From NCBI GenBank assembly GCA_028293285.1, contig JAQGPC010000279.1, forward strand, positions 1 to 64,000: a stretch of 64,000 bases of DNA, written 5' to 3'. The notes below the pieces were generated by a model that worked only from the letters and a program-made list of their open reading frames with translations, had not been told where the DNA came from and did not search any database. Origin of the DNA: Pedosphaera sp. (GTDB taxonomy: Bacteria; Verrucomicrobiota; Verrucomicrobiia; Limisphaerales; Pedosphaeraceae). Made by a program: the position numbers and the translations under genes. This document shows, piece by piece, positions 8,931 through 18,060 of this stretch. Position 1 is the first letter of the stretch, and each line of letters opens with the position of its first letter.

Positions 8931-9614
8931 ATGATGAATACTGCTTTTAAGAATTCGGTCTTTGGCGCGCGCACGGTGGCGGCTCTTGCCGGTGTCGTGA
9001 TGCTCGCAGCTTCCGCGCGCGCGGAGGAATGGGTGCGTTATGATGCGCGTCCTGGCAGCAAGGTGAAGATCGAAGGAACCTCGACGATCCATGATTGGAC
9101 CATGGAAGGGCAGATCATCGGCGGCTATATGGAATTGCCCAAAGGTGTGGTGCTCGACCCTTCACAGGCGGCGGTGGCGGGAACCAAGGACGGCAAGCTG
9201 GAGGCGCACGTCGAGAGTTCGGTTCCGGTGCGTTCGGTGAAGAGCGGCAAAAAAGGCATGGACGAAGTGATGCAGCAGGCGATGAATGCGGACAAGCATC
9301 CGAAGATCCAATATCATTTGACGGAGATGACCTTGAAGGAACCGCATGCGGCGGGCACGCCATTGCAATTTGATACCAAGGGCGAGTTGGCCGTGAACGG
9401 GGTTACCAATAAAATTTCAATGCCGGTGACGGTGGAGAGCGTCGATAAAACCAAGTTGAAGGTAATTGGCGCAACCCCGCTTAAAATGACGGATTATAAA
9501 GTCACGCCGCCCGCACCGTCGTTGGGGTTGGGATTAATCAAGACCGGCGATGAAGTGAAAATTTCCTTTGAGTGGCTGGTGGCAATGCCGGAAAAGAGCG
9601 CGGACGCGAAGTAA
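8931..9614 (+). CDS. YceI family protein
   Basis: VKIEGTSTIHDWTMEGQIIGG...MTDYKVTPPAPSLGLGLIKTGDEVKISFEW. Confidence 0.85.
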   Translation: MMNTAFKNSVFGARTVAALAGVVMLAASARAEEWVRYDARPGSKVKIEGTSTIHDWTMEGQIIGGYMELPKGVVLDPSQAAVAGTKDGKLEAHVESSVPVRSVKSGKKGMDEVMQQAMNADKHPKIQYHLTEMTLKEPHAAGTPLQFDTKGELAVNGVTNKISMPVTVESVDKTKLKVIGATPLKMTDYKVTPPAPSLGLGLIKTGDEVKISFEWLVAMPEKSADAK

Positions 9615-9625
9615 GAAAACCGAAC

Positions 9626-10117
9626 TCAGGCATAAGCCTGGGTTGTATGACCGGCACGCGTGCTGGGCGTATCCGTCAGGGCAGCTTGGAGCAGATGATC
9701 TTCGAGCGCCAGCAGCAGGGTCAGGCGATCGTCGTTTGTGCGAGGTTTTACCTGGAAAAGATCAGCGCCCAAATCCAGCGCGCGTTTGATGTGCTCTGAG
9801 TGCATCGAGTCGGTCAGCACGACAACGGTGAGTTTCGGAAATGATTGTTCCTTAAGCCATTTCAAAACTTCAAAGCCATCCTTGTTCGGCATTTTCAAAT
9901 CGAGCAATAGCAGGTCGGGGAGGGGAAACTTATGGCGGTCTCCAAATTCGGCGCAGCCTTCCAAATAAGAAATTACTTCAGCGCCATGAGAAACTTCGCC
10001 AACAATTTGCAGGCGACCGGCGCGACGGATGGTATTTCGCAGGAGGAAGCGATCATCGGCTGAGTCATCAGCGATCAGCACATAAAAGGCCTTTTTAGCG
10101 GATTTGCTCATGGCCAT
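9626..10117 (-). CDS. CheY-like single-domain response regulator
   Basis: YVLIADDSADDRFLLRNTIRRAG...LLLLDLKMPNKDGFEVLKWLKEQ...VVVLTDS; start taken at internal Met (MAMSKSAKK). Confidence 0.85.
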   Translation of the reverse strand: MAMSKSAKKAFYVLIADDSADDRFLLRNTIRRAGRLQIVGEVSHGAEVISYLEGCAEFGDRHKFPLPDLLLLDLKMPNKDGFEVLKWLKEQSFPKLTVVVLTDSMHSEHIKRALDLGADLFQVKPRTNDDRLTLLLALEDHLLQAALTDTPSTRAGHTTQAYA

Positions 10118-10197
10118 CGAACGGTTGTGATGGTTTCGCGATGAAGGTCGCGATTTAAAACCATCACTGGTAATAAGATGAACCAAAATGGTAAATT

Positions 10198-10216
10198 AGA
10201 CAAATTTAATTTGTCT
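10198..10216. promoter_or_regulatory. Operator-like palindrome AGACAAATT-T-AATTTGTCT
   Basis: Perfect 9-bp inverted repeat around one base, about 80 bp upstream of the response-regulator start. Confidence 0.4.
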
Positions 10217-10327
10217 GACAGGGCAATCGGCGAAATTTTGTGGCGTTGCTGCGGGAGCTTGGCCCTCCGAAAAAGATTGGTAGAGCGCGTCTGTCCCAGC
10301 GCGCCGTGCGTTGTTGCGTCCGAAGGT

Positions 10328-10519
10328 TTAATCGACGGTGAAGATTTCTTCGATGGGGCGCTTGAAGAGTTTGGCGATCTTGAAAGCCAGTGGCAGGCTG
10401 GGATCATATTTCTCCGTTTCGATGGCGTTCACGGTTTGCCGCGAGACGCCGAGTTTATCGGCCAGATCGGCCTGCGACCATTCCTTGGCGGTCCGCAATT
10501 CGCGCAGTTGATTTTTCAT
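10328..10519 (-). CDS. Xre-family HTH transcriptional regulator
   Basis: MKNQLRELRTAKEWSQADLADKLGVSRQTVNAIETEKYDPSLPLAFKIAKLFKRPIEEIFTVD (63 aa); 5' end overlaps the stop of the upstream gene. Confidence 0.9.
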   Translation of the reverse strand: MKNQLRELRTAKEWSQADLADKLGVSRQTVNAIETEKYDPSLPLAFKIAKLFKRPIEEIFTVD

Positions 10520-10989
10520 TGGTAGCGACGATTGAAATGGGCGTAGCCGAGAAAGTAAAAAAATGTGACCTGCGACAGTATCAGCCACAGGTCGGCGGGG
10601 TTTAAGCCGAGATGCAGATGGGTGATTTGGTAAATGGATTGCCAAACGCCGGTTTTATCCAGCGTCTGCCAGGCGGTGACCGCGAAGAAAGTCGCGATGG
10701 TGGCAAAGAGACATGCGGCAACGGTTATCCGGCGATGCAACTCGTCCATGCCGCCAATCCAGCGCCTCACGCTACGAATCCAAAATAAAATGGCGAGGAA
10801 CGGGGCTAGGGCGACAACCGCCCGCAGGGTGGCGGGCCATTGGCTTATTTGATGAGGAAAAAACACATCACTGAGGGCCGAAAGGACCAACGCCACGAAC
10901 ATCCAACGATTCACAGTGAAATCAGTGCGAAAGGAATAATCCTTTTTCCCGAGCCAGATTTCATCAGGAACATTCAATTTATCATTCAT
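10516..10989 (-). CDS. Membrane protein paired with the Xre regulator
   Basis: About 157 aa with several TM segments; start MNDKLNVPDEIW chosen; overlaps the HTH gene by 4 nt. Confidence 0.65.
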   Translation of the reverse strand: MNDKLNVPDEIWLGKKDYSFRTDFTVNRWMFVALVLSALSDVFFPHQISQWPATLRAVVALAPFLAILFWIRSVRRWIGGMDELHRRITVAACLFATIATFFAVTAWQTLDKTGVWQSIYQITHLHLGLNPADLWLILSQVTFFYFLGYAHFNRRYQ

Positions 10990-10997
10990 GTAAGCAG

Positions 10998-11035
10998 TGT
11001 AAAGCATGCTTGTCATATGTCAAGCATGCTTTACA
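10998..11035 (-). promoter_or_regulatory. Promoter/operator: TGTAAAGCATGCTTG tCATATGt CAAGCATGCTTTACA
   Basis: 15-bp perfect inverted repeats around an 8-bp core; on minus strand it contains TTGACA-16 nt-TACACT directly upstream of the membrane protein/HTH pair. Confidence 0.75.
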
Positions 11036-11166
11036 TATTATTTCAGGCAAGGCGGGCGTGTTTTTGTTTCCCTGCAGGCGTAGGATAATTTCCGACAATA
11101 CAAAATGATATAAACTGCAATACTGATTCAAAGCGATCCTTAGGTGAGGGTTGTTTTCTACGTGAT

Positions 11167-11201
11167 GGGCCAGTCTCAGCAATGGGGCTGGCCTTTTCTC
11201 C
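11167..11201 (+). terminator. Terminator-like hairpin GGCCAG...CTGGCCtttt
   Basis: 6-bp GC-rich stem followed by a short T-run, in intergenic DNA with no upstream ORF on that strand. Confidence 0.35.
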
Positions 11202-11281
11202 TCAACCCGATAAGCTGAATTTATGAAAAAGGATAGGCAGCATAAAGCTCCGCCCATTATCTGTCAGGCTGTTTCGACCTC

Positions 11282-11647
11282 ATGAAAGTTGAATGCAGGA
11301 AAATCATTAATGAGTTGGCCCACGATGAACCGCCAACGGCAAATAAAGAGCGACTGACCGTCGGCAAATCTTACGATGTGCTTGAAGTAGCTTTTGATCA
11401 CCGCGTCAGCATGTGCTGGTACCGTATTGAGTGTGATGATGGGAAGCCGTGGTTGATTTTATCGACCCAGTTCCAGATTGTTTCCAATAAGATTCCTCCG
11501 AACTGGATTGTCAGTCAGTATGACGGTGGGATCGCATTTTCTCCGGCAAGCTGGTTACCACCACGGGAATTTTGGGAAAAACTGTTTGCAGGTGATACGG
11601 CGACACGGAAGACTTATGAGGAAGAGAAACAGAAAATGGCCACCTAA
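11282..11647 (+). CDS. Hypothetical protein
   Basis: 121 aa ORF, VGKSYDVLEVAFDHRVSMCWYRIECDDGKPWLI...; no opposing strong ORF. Confidence 0.55.
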   Translation: MKVECRKIINELAHDEPPTANKERLTVGKSYDVLEVAFDHRVSMCWYRIECDDGKPWLILSTQFQIVSNKIPPNWIVSQYDGGIAFSPASWLPPREFWEKLFAGDTATRKTYEEEKQKMAT

Positions 11648-11816
11648 CCATGCGCTACGCTCCGCGCTTCGATTGCAGCCACTTTGATTGGTGGCGAGGG
11701 TTGGCCATTAGCTGGTACAGGGGCCTGCGCTTGACAAATAATCTATTCGGATAAGTTTTTTAAGGAGAAGAAACAGGTCACGGGCAAGTGTGCCTGCCAT
11801 TTGCCTTCAGTGCTCC

Positions 11817-12062
11817 ATGCAGTTAATCCCGGTTCAAGTTGAAAGTGAAGTGGTCGGGGAGACCGATCAAACTCCATGCCGCTTCTTTTGGGAAGGTCGG
11901 TGGATCGAAATCGATCAGGTTGAGGATCGCTGGTATCAGGGGCCAGGCAACCCGGAGTGGCCCATGGCCGACTACTTCAAGGTGATTGGTTCCGACTTGC
12001 GGGAATATCTACTCAAGCGCGATCTGGAAGCTGGCGATTGGTTCCTGCTCAAACGCTGGTGA
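11817..12062 (+). CDS. Small protein, possibly DUF6504-like
   Basis: MQLIPVQVESEVVGETDQTPCRFFWEGRWIEIDQVEDRWYQGPGNPEWPMADYFKVIGSDLREYLLKRDLEAGDWFLLKRW. Family guess is weak. A decayed copy lies at 15522-15663. Confidence 0.55.
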   Translation: MQLIPVQVESEVVGETDQTPCRFFWEGRWIEIDQVEDRWYQGPGNPEWPMADYFKVIGSDLREYLLKRDLEAGDWFLLKRW

Positions 12063-12173
12063 GCTGCCAACTTTTTCCCGCATTCCTGTGGGCTGTCAAC
12101 TTGCTTTCATTCCAACAACGCGCTAGCATCTTTTTATTCGCGGAGACAATATGCTCAAATCAGTCAGCATTTT

Positions 12174-14201
12174 TTGATGAAGCCCCTGATTTCCATCATC
12201 GCGATCTGGTTTTGGGCAGTGACAGTCTTCGCCACGCCTCCGGCGCTCGTTCCACTGCCGCAACAGATGCAGGTGCAGACGGGCACGTTCACACTTTGTC
12301 CGGCGCAATTGATACTGGGTGCGCCCGCACCGGCGGTGACTAAAATTCTCGTGGACGGGGCGTCGCGGGAAACGGGTGAATATCTCGCGGCGCAACTTTT
12401 TAGATCCACCGGCTACCGATTCCAAATCGCGACGAACTCCGGGGTCGCGCCAGTCGCGGAGGCGATTCTGCTCACGACAAACAGCGCCCTCGCCAGCCTT
12501 GGCGCGGAAGGGTACGAGCTGACCGTGGCGACCAACTCGGTCGTCATCCGTGCGCCAGCTTCGGCGGGAGTTTTTTACGGGGTGCAATCGCTTTTGCAAT
12601 TGCTGCCGCCCGAAATTTTTTCACCGCGCCCCGTTGTTGGCGTGCCGTGGACCATTCCGTGCGTTTATATCCAGGACGCGCCCCGCTTTCCCTGGCGCGG
12701 CTGGATGCTCGACAGCGTCCGCCATTTCTTCAACAAGGACGAGGTCAAACAATTCCTCGATGCGATGGCGCTCCACAAATTGAACATGTTTCACTGGCAT
12801 CTGGATGACGACGCGGGCTGGCGCATTGAAATTTTGAAATGGCCGTTGCTGACCCAGGTTGGCGCATGGCGGACCGACGTTAATTTCGGCCTCAATCCCC
12901 GCTCGAGCACAGCTTACGGCGATGATGGCCGTTACGGCGGTTTCTACACGCAGGCAGATATTCGCGAGATCGTGGCCTACGCGGCGCAACGGCATATCAC
13001 CATCGTGCCGGAGATCGAGATGCCTGGCCATTCGTCGGCGGCGCTTAGGGCATATCCGCAATTCGGGTGTGGTTGTACGACGTGCGCCCGCCCGCCCGGC
13101 AGTCTCGACATCACGAACTCCAATCCGGGAGGCGTGTTTTGCGCGGCGCGGCCGGAAACGATGGCATTTCTTCAGGACGTTCTGACGGAGGTGATCGATC
13201 TTTTTCCCGGCCCCTATGTTCACATTGGCGGAGACGAAGTGAGTTTTTATAACTGGCAACAGCATTCGCTCGATCAGCAGTTGATGAGTAGTCTCGGGAT
13301 TACTTCAATGCAGCAATACCAGGGCTATTTCACACAACAAATCGCAAATTGGATAAAGAGCCGGGGGCGCACGATGATCGGCTGGAGTGAAATCATGAAT
13401 GGCGGATTGGTCACGAACGCGGTGGTAATGGATTGGATAACCGGGTCAGGCAGCGCGCAACAGGCCGCGGCGAATCAACAATACGCCATCATGACCCCGA
13501 CATCGGCTTGCTACATCAACTTCGTCGAGAACCCCAGCATGACGTGGTCCAACGAACCGCCAAGCCAGAGCGGAACCGTGAAGCTGAGCACGGCCTACAA
13601 TTTTGAGCCGGTTCCGGCGAGCCTCCCGGCGGCATACACGAATTACATCCTTGGCGCGCAGGGGAATAGCTGGGGTGAATTCATTCCATCCAGGTTGAAC
13701 ATGGAGTTCAAAATGTTCCCGCGTTTGTGCGCGCTGGCTGAAGTGAACTGGACGTCGCCCGAATTGAAAGATTTCACGAACTTCACCAATCGCCTCGTGA
13801 TTCATAAACAACGGCTCACACAAATGGGCGTGAATTACAACCGGAGCATGGAGCCGCCGCAAATCGCTGCGTGGGCACAAACGCAAATCTCGACCAGCTA
13901 TTCTGTTCTCTCCTGGGACATTACCTCCAGCGTCACGACTGCCGGTGAAATTGACCTGAGTTTCTGCTGGAAAACGGGAGCGCATGGTCTGGATATCGCC
14001 TGGGCGGCGTTGTTGGAGAATGGAGTTGAGCTGGATCGCGACACACACGCCGGGTTTACCGGTGCCACGCCGGTCAAACCAGCGTACGTTTTGCGACTGC
14101 CCGCGCGCAAGCCAGGCGCAATTTACACCCTGCAAGCTTTTGTCGCGGGGCGGGGCGGCACAAATTCCAACGGCATCGTCTATCGCCCGAACTGGGATTG
14201 A
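12174..14201 (+). CDS. Beta-N-acetylhexosaminidase (GH20)
   Basis: Signal peptide; MALHKLNMFHWHLDDDAGWRIEI; IVPEIEMPGHSSAALRAYPQ; GPYVHIGGDEVSF: classic GH20 catalytic HIGGDE motif. Confidence 0.92.
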   Translation: MMKPLISIIAIWFWAVTVFATPPALVPLPQQMQVQTGTFTLCPAQLILGAPAPAVTKILVDGASRETGEYLAAQLFRSTGYRFQIATNSGVAPVAEAILLTTNSALASLGAEGYELTVATNSVVIRAPASAGVFYGVQSLLQLLPPEIFSPRPVVGVPWTIPCVYIQDAPRFPWRGWMLDSVRHFFNKDEVKQFLDAMALHKLNMFHWHLDDDAGWRIEILKWPLLTQVGAWRTDVNFGLNPRSSTAYGDDGRYGGFYTQADIREIVAYAAQRHITIVPEIEMPGHSSAALRAYPQFGCGCTTCARPPGSLDITNSNPGGVFCAARPETMAFLQDVLTEVIDLFPGPYVHIGGDEVSFYNWQQHSLDQQLMSSLGITSMQQYQGYFTQQIANWIKSRGRTMIGWSEIMNGGLVTNAVVMDWITGSGSAQQAAANQQYAIMTPTSACYINFVENPSMTWSNEPPSQSGTVKLSTAYNFEPVPASLPAAYTNYILGAQGNSWGEFIPSRLNMEFKMFPRLCALAEVNWTSPELKDFTNFTNRLVIHKQRLTQMGVNYNRSMEPPQIAAWAQTQISTSYSVLSWDITSSVTTAGEIDLSFCWKTGAHGLDIAWAALLENGVELDRDTHAGFTGATPVKPAYVLRLPARKPGAIYTLQAFVAGRGGTNSNGIVYRPNWD

Positions 14202-14202
14202 A

Positions 14203-15489
14203 ATGATGAACACAATCTCATTTAAAAATTTGTTCGCTGGCGGCGTACTGCTGATATCGATGGCGATCGCGCACGCGCAGCCGCTCACGATTAACATGCT
14301 GGCCGGTCATGACGCGCCGGGGAGCAAAGACGGCCTCAGCAGCAGCGCGCGCTTCCGGCATCCGAACAGCATCGCGGCGGACAGTGCGGGTAATGTCTAT
14401 GTCGCCGACACGGAGAACAGCACGATTAGGAAAATCACGACGAACGGTTTCGTGAGCACGTTTGCGGGGAGCGCCGGAAACTTTGGCAGCGCGAATGGTG
14501 TGGGAACGAACGCACGATTTTACGGTCCGCAGGGAATCGCCGTGGACGGCGCGGGTTTTCTCTACGTGGCGGACACCGCGAATGCGACGATTCGGAGAAT
14601 CACGCCTACTGGAGTCGTGGGCACGCTCGCAGGTTCAGCCGGAAATTTTAACAGCTTCGACGGCACGGGAACCAACGCGAACTTTTATCAGCCACAAAGT
14701 CTCGCGGTGGACAACACCGGCAATGTTTATGTCGCGGACACGTGGAATCACACGATTCGCAAAATCACACCGGCGGGAGCAGTCAGCACGCTGGCGGGAT
14801 TGGCCGGCAATGCCGGGAGCGCGGACGGCACGAACAGCAAGGCACGATTCAACCGGCCATCGGGAATCGCCGTGGATGGCGCGACCAATCTTTTCGTGGC
14901 GGATTTTGGCAATCACACTATTCGCAAGATCACGCCGGGTGGATTGGTCAGCACGATTGCCGGGCTGGCGGGTGTTTGGGGAAATGCCGACGGGACGAAC
15001 AGCGCCGCGCGGTTCTTTCAGCCGCAGGGGATTTTGGCCGACAACGCGGGCAACCTTTTCGTGGCGGATTCCGGCAACCAAACCATTCGGAAAATTTCCG
15101 CCAGCGGAACGAACCGGGTGGTGACCACGGTCGCCGGATTGCCGGGAAACGCGGGCAATGCCGACGGCACGGATGACGCCGCGCGGTTTTATTTCCCTGC
15201 CGGTGTCGCGCTGGATGGCGCGGGTTATTTCTACGTAGCCGATTTGGGCAACAACACCATTCGCACCGAGCGAATTGTGCCGCCGACGTTGCAGCTTACC
15301 CTGTCAGCGAATCAAATCATTTTCTCCTGGCCGGTGTCCGCCAGTGGCTTCGTGCTCGAAAGCGCACACAATCTGTCGCCCGGCGCGCAGTGGATTCCGC
15401 AAACCAATGGCGTGGTGATTTCGGGCGATCAATTTGTGGCTACCAACAGTCCGGCAAATGCCGCCGCGTTCTATCGATTGCATCGGTAG
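14203..15489 (+). CDS. Secreted NHL-repeat protein
   Basis: MMNTISFKNLFAGGVLLISMAIAHAQ then repeated RFxxPxGIAVDGAGNxYVADTxNxTIRKIT units; starts 2 nt after the GH20 stop. ORF-track start at 13984 lies inside GH20. Confidence 0.85.
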   Translation: MMNTISFKNLFAGGVLLISMAIAHAQPLTINMLAGHDAPGSKDGLSSSARFRHPNSIAADSAGNVYVADTENSTIRKITTNGFVSTFAGSAGNFGSANGVGTNARFYGPQGIAVDGAGFLYVADTANATIRRITPTGVVGTLAGSAGNFNSFDGTGTNANFYQPQSLAVDNTGNVYVADTWNHTIRKITPAGAVSTLAGLAGNAGSADGTNSKARFNRPSGIAVDGATNLFVADFGNHTIRKITPGGLVSTIAGLAGVWGNADGTNSAARFFQPQGILADNAGNLFVADSGNQTIRKISASGTNRVVTTVAGLPGNAGNADGTDDAARFYFPAGVALDGAGYFYVADLGNNTIRTERIVPPTLQLTLSANQIIFSWPVSASGFVLESAHNLSPGAQWIPQTNGVVISGDQFVATNSPANAAAFYRLHR

Positions 15490-15521
15490 TAAGATCGTTT
15501 AGTCCGTGCGGCGGTTGCAAG

Positions 15522-15663
15522 TGGCACTGGGTTGCCCGGCGATCCGGAGCGGCCCATGGCCGACTATTTCAAGGTGATCGGCTCCGGCTTGCGGGAATAA
15601 ATGCTCAAACGCGATCTCGAAGCGGGCGATTAGTTCCTGCTCAAACGCTGATGAACTGCCGAC
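15522..15663 (+). pseudogene. Decayed copy of the 3' part of the 11817-12062 gene
   Basis: GGCGATCCGGAGCGGCCCATGGCCGACTATTTCAAGGTGATCGGCTCC... aligns to 11950-12075; three in-frame stops (TAT>TAA, TGG>TAG, TGG>TGA) and a 1-nt shift. Confidence 0.85.
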
Positions 15664-15870
15664 GGGTGGGTGTGTGAATGGGGAACGCAATCAGAATTGC
15701 TCGCGGGGATCTAAAAAACTCGAGGGAGACTAATCCAGATTGGCCAGTCTGGCCGGACCAAATCCTTCACTGATTCTCTATCGATTTCACAATCGACAGG
15801 GATCTGAAAGCAATTCTTAAAGTCTTCAACTACACGAGGACTCCAGGGTGAAAAAATTCAAAGTCCAAAT

Positions 15871-16443
15871 TTAGACCCTTAGCGAGCCACGGAACGCCCT
15901 GCCGCTATAGTAAGACTGCGCACCGTTGTGATACACGAAGACGCGGCCGAAGCGGCGATCACAAAAGAGGGCGCCGCCGAGTTCTCTAATATCAGAAGGT
16001 GTTTTCACCCAACTCGACGTCTTCGTATCGAAATTTCCAAGTTTCTGCAGCTCTCGATATTGTTCTTCCGTTAAAAGCTCAATGCCCATGGCCGCGGCCA
16101 TTTCAATAGCGTTATTTTCTGGTTTATGTTCTTTCCTTGAATCCAGCGCTTCACGGTCGTAACAAACATTTCTGCGGCCGTTGGGACTTTCCGCTGAACA
16201 ATCAAAAAAGATGTGTTCACCCATCTTTTTATCATGACCAACAACATCCGGTTCACCGCCAGTTCTTTCCATTTCATTGAGTGACCACAGTTTTTCGGTA
16301 TTTTCTTCCAGCTTTGCTTGTACTTTAGCCCATTCAAGACCTTTATGGCGGTTCATGTTCTTCTCAAAACGGGCTTTCAACGCGCTGAGGAGTTCTTCAC
16401 GTTGTTCTGGTGGCAACTTCGTTTTTGTTTCAACGTCTTTCAT
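15871..16443 (-). CDS. DUF4256 domain protein
   Basis: LPPEQREELLSALKARFEKNMNRHKGLEWAKVQAKLE...FFDCSAESPNGRRNVCYDREAL...GGALFCDRRFGRVFVYHNGAQSYYSGRAFRGSLRV. Confidence 0.8.
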   Translation of the reverse strand: MKDVETKTKLPPEQREELLSALKARFEKNMNRHKGLEWAKVQAKLEENTEKLWSLNEMERTGGEPDVVGHDKKMGEHIFFDCSAESPNGRRNVCYDREALDSRKEHKPENNAIEMAAAMGIELLTEEQYRELQKLGNFDTKTSSWVKTPSDIRELGGALFCDRRFGRVFVYHNGAQSYYSGRAFRGSLRV

Positions 16444-16472
16444 ATAGGTTTCCTTTTTAATGCTGTGTCGTG

Positions 16473-16685
16473 TTAGTCCGATCTTTTCGAAATAAGTCGT
16501 CGAAGGACATGGCCTTGCCACATCCAAAGTCCCGAAAGGACAATTACAGGAAGGAAGATAAACCGAACAGCGGGGGCGTAGTTTGGAATTTCTTCAAACG
16601 GACTATAAATATAACCGAGTATCGGAATGCCAAAGACGATGTGAATCCAGCGAAGTATCGAACGTTTGGTGGCGTCACTAATCAT
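16473..16685 (-). CDS. Small membrane protein
   Basis: 70 aa: RWIHIVFGIPILGYIYSPFEEIPNYAPAVRFIFLPVIVLSGLWMW; two TM segments, in the ArsR cassette. Confidence 0.65.
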   Translation of the reverse strand: MISDATKRSILRWIHIVFGIPILGYIYSPFEEIPNYAPAVRFIFLPVIVLSGLWMWQGHVLRRLISKRSD

Positions 16686-17265
16686 TTAATCCCTTTCCAT
16701 TGAGAATTTGCGGCATACTTTTTTCAACCCTTGACTCCCGAGTTTTGGATTGCTTGGGTGCAGAAAAATAAAGGATGTATCCTCTTTGCCGTCCCGGCGT
16801 CAGTGCATCAAAAGCAGTTTTCAAGGCAGGGATTTCATCCAGTTTATTTTGAAGTTCTTCGGGAATAGGTTCCGGATTCGTTTTAAAATTTACTTTCAAA
16901 CCGGCTTTTTCCGCTGCAATGGCTTCATGAATATAGGCTTTCAAGACGGGTTCCATCTCAACTATTTCTCGAACCTTGGTGAACCGAATCTGGCGAGCTG
17001 CCTGCACATTCTTCGTTTGTTGGATTAGAATTCCTTTGGGATCCTTTAACAAGGCGCCTTTGCAAAACATAAGCGCACTGTATTCTTTGAATCCTTGTAT
17101 TATAAGTATATTGCTGTTCTGAAACGTGTAACAAGGTTTACCCCACTTCAATTCTTCGGTGAGCGGACAGTCAAGAATGATCCTTCTCAATTTCTTGAAT
17201 TCTGCCTGCCACTTTTTGGCTTTGCTTAAATATACATCAACAGGATTCATTCTATTCTTTGTCAT
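16678..17265 (-). CDS. YdeI/DUF1801-like protein (YdeI/OmpD-associated family)
   Basis: WQAEFKKLRRIILDCPLTEELKWGKPCYTFQNSNILIIQGFKEYSALMFCKGALLKDP...GRQRGYILYFSAPKQSKTRESRVEK. Confidence 0.85.
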   Translation of the reverse strand: MTKNRMNPVDVYLSKAKKWQAEFKKLRRIILDCPLTEELKWGKPCYTFQNSNILIIQGFKEYSALMFCKGALLKDPKGILIQQTKNVQAARQIRFTKVREIVEMEPVLKAYIHEAIAAEKAGLKVNFKTNPEPIPEELQNKLDEIPALKTAFDALTPGRQRGYILYFSAPKQSKTRESRVEKSMPQILNGKGLND

Positions 17266-17271
17266 GAGGTG

Positions 17272-17736
17272 TTATTTTAATTTGCTTGCGATGTCTTGCA
17301 ATCGGTTGTGTGCCATATTTATGCCTGGAGCAAAACCTATTTGCAGCATTTGGTCTCTGAGCGCGACTGATCTATATACTATATGCATATTGAGTTTGCT
17401 GGTGTCGTCAGTGAGTTTCTCAAATTCTAAGGACTCAAGCTGGACGCCAAAAGGTGTATTCTCCATTTCAAATGTCCGGATGATTTTCCGGTTCGGGCTA
17501 AACTCATGGATCACCCCGTTGAATCCGTGTTTGTTTCCCCGAGGATCGGTTGTTTCAAATTGGTAACTGCCGTGCTTTTTACTTTCGAGTTTCAGCACTT
17601 TCGTTCCCATCCATTGCTCGACAATGTCGGGCTCTACATATGCTTTAAAAAGTAATTCCAATGGCAGATCAAATTCCCTTGTAATCACTAATTCCTGTTT
17701 GCCGTCTTCGGTATTGATTTTTGTTTTTTGTTCCAT
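17272..17736 (-). CDS. SRPBCC/AHSA1-family protein
   Basis: ELVITREFDLPLELLFKAYVEPDIVEQWMGTKVLKLESKKHGSYQFE... Confidence 0.85.
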   Translation of the reverse strand: MEQKTKINTEDGKQELVITREFDLPLELLFKAYVEPDIVEQWMGTKVLKLESKKHGSYQFETTDPRGNKHGFNGVIHEFSPNRKIIRTFEMENTPFGVQLESLEFEKLTDDTSKLNMHIVYRSVALRDQMLQIGFAPGINMAHNRLQDIASKLK

Positions 17737-17737
17737 G

Positions 17738-18058
17738 TTATTTGCTTTTATATTTTTTCATTACTGTTTCTAACTTGTTGAATCGGTCTTCCCACATTTT
17801 GCGGAATGGCTCAATGAAGTCGGCTACCTCTTTCATTTTTTTTGCATTAATATGATAGTAAATTTCCCTGCCGTTTTGCTCCTGTTTAAGCAATTCGCAC
17901 TCAGTGAGTATTTGCAAGTGTTTTGAAACTGTCGGTCTGGCAGTGTCAAAGTTTGCAGCTATGGCCCCGGCCGTCATGGATTGCGAAGCAACCAGCAGAA
18001 GTATGGCCCTTCTTGTCGGGTCTGCCATGGCTTGAAATACGTCTCGTCTTAAATTCAT
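17738..18058 (-). CDS. ArsR-family transcriptional regulator
   Basis: [75 protein letters not shown]: winged HTH. Confidence 0.92.
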   Translation of the reverse strand: MNLRRDVFQAMADPTRRAILLLVASQSMTAGAIAANFDTARPTVSKHLQILTECELLKQEQNGREIYYHINAKKMKEVADFIEPFRKMWEDRFNKLETVMKKYKSK

Positions 18059-18060
18059 TG

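Noticed and set aside
13984-14202. N-terminal extension of the NHL ORF
   Set aside because: Overlaps the GH20 3' end; a signal peptide begins at 14203.
12621-14297. Minus ORFs (12621-13265, 13446-14297)
   Set aside because: Shadow ORFs in high-GC GH20 gene; GH20 motifs are clear on the plus strand.
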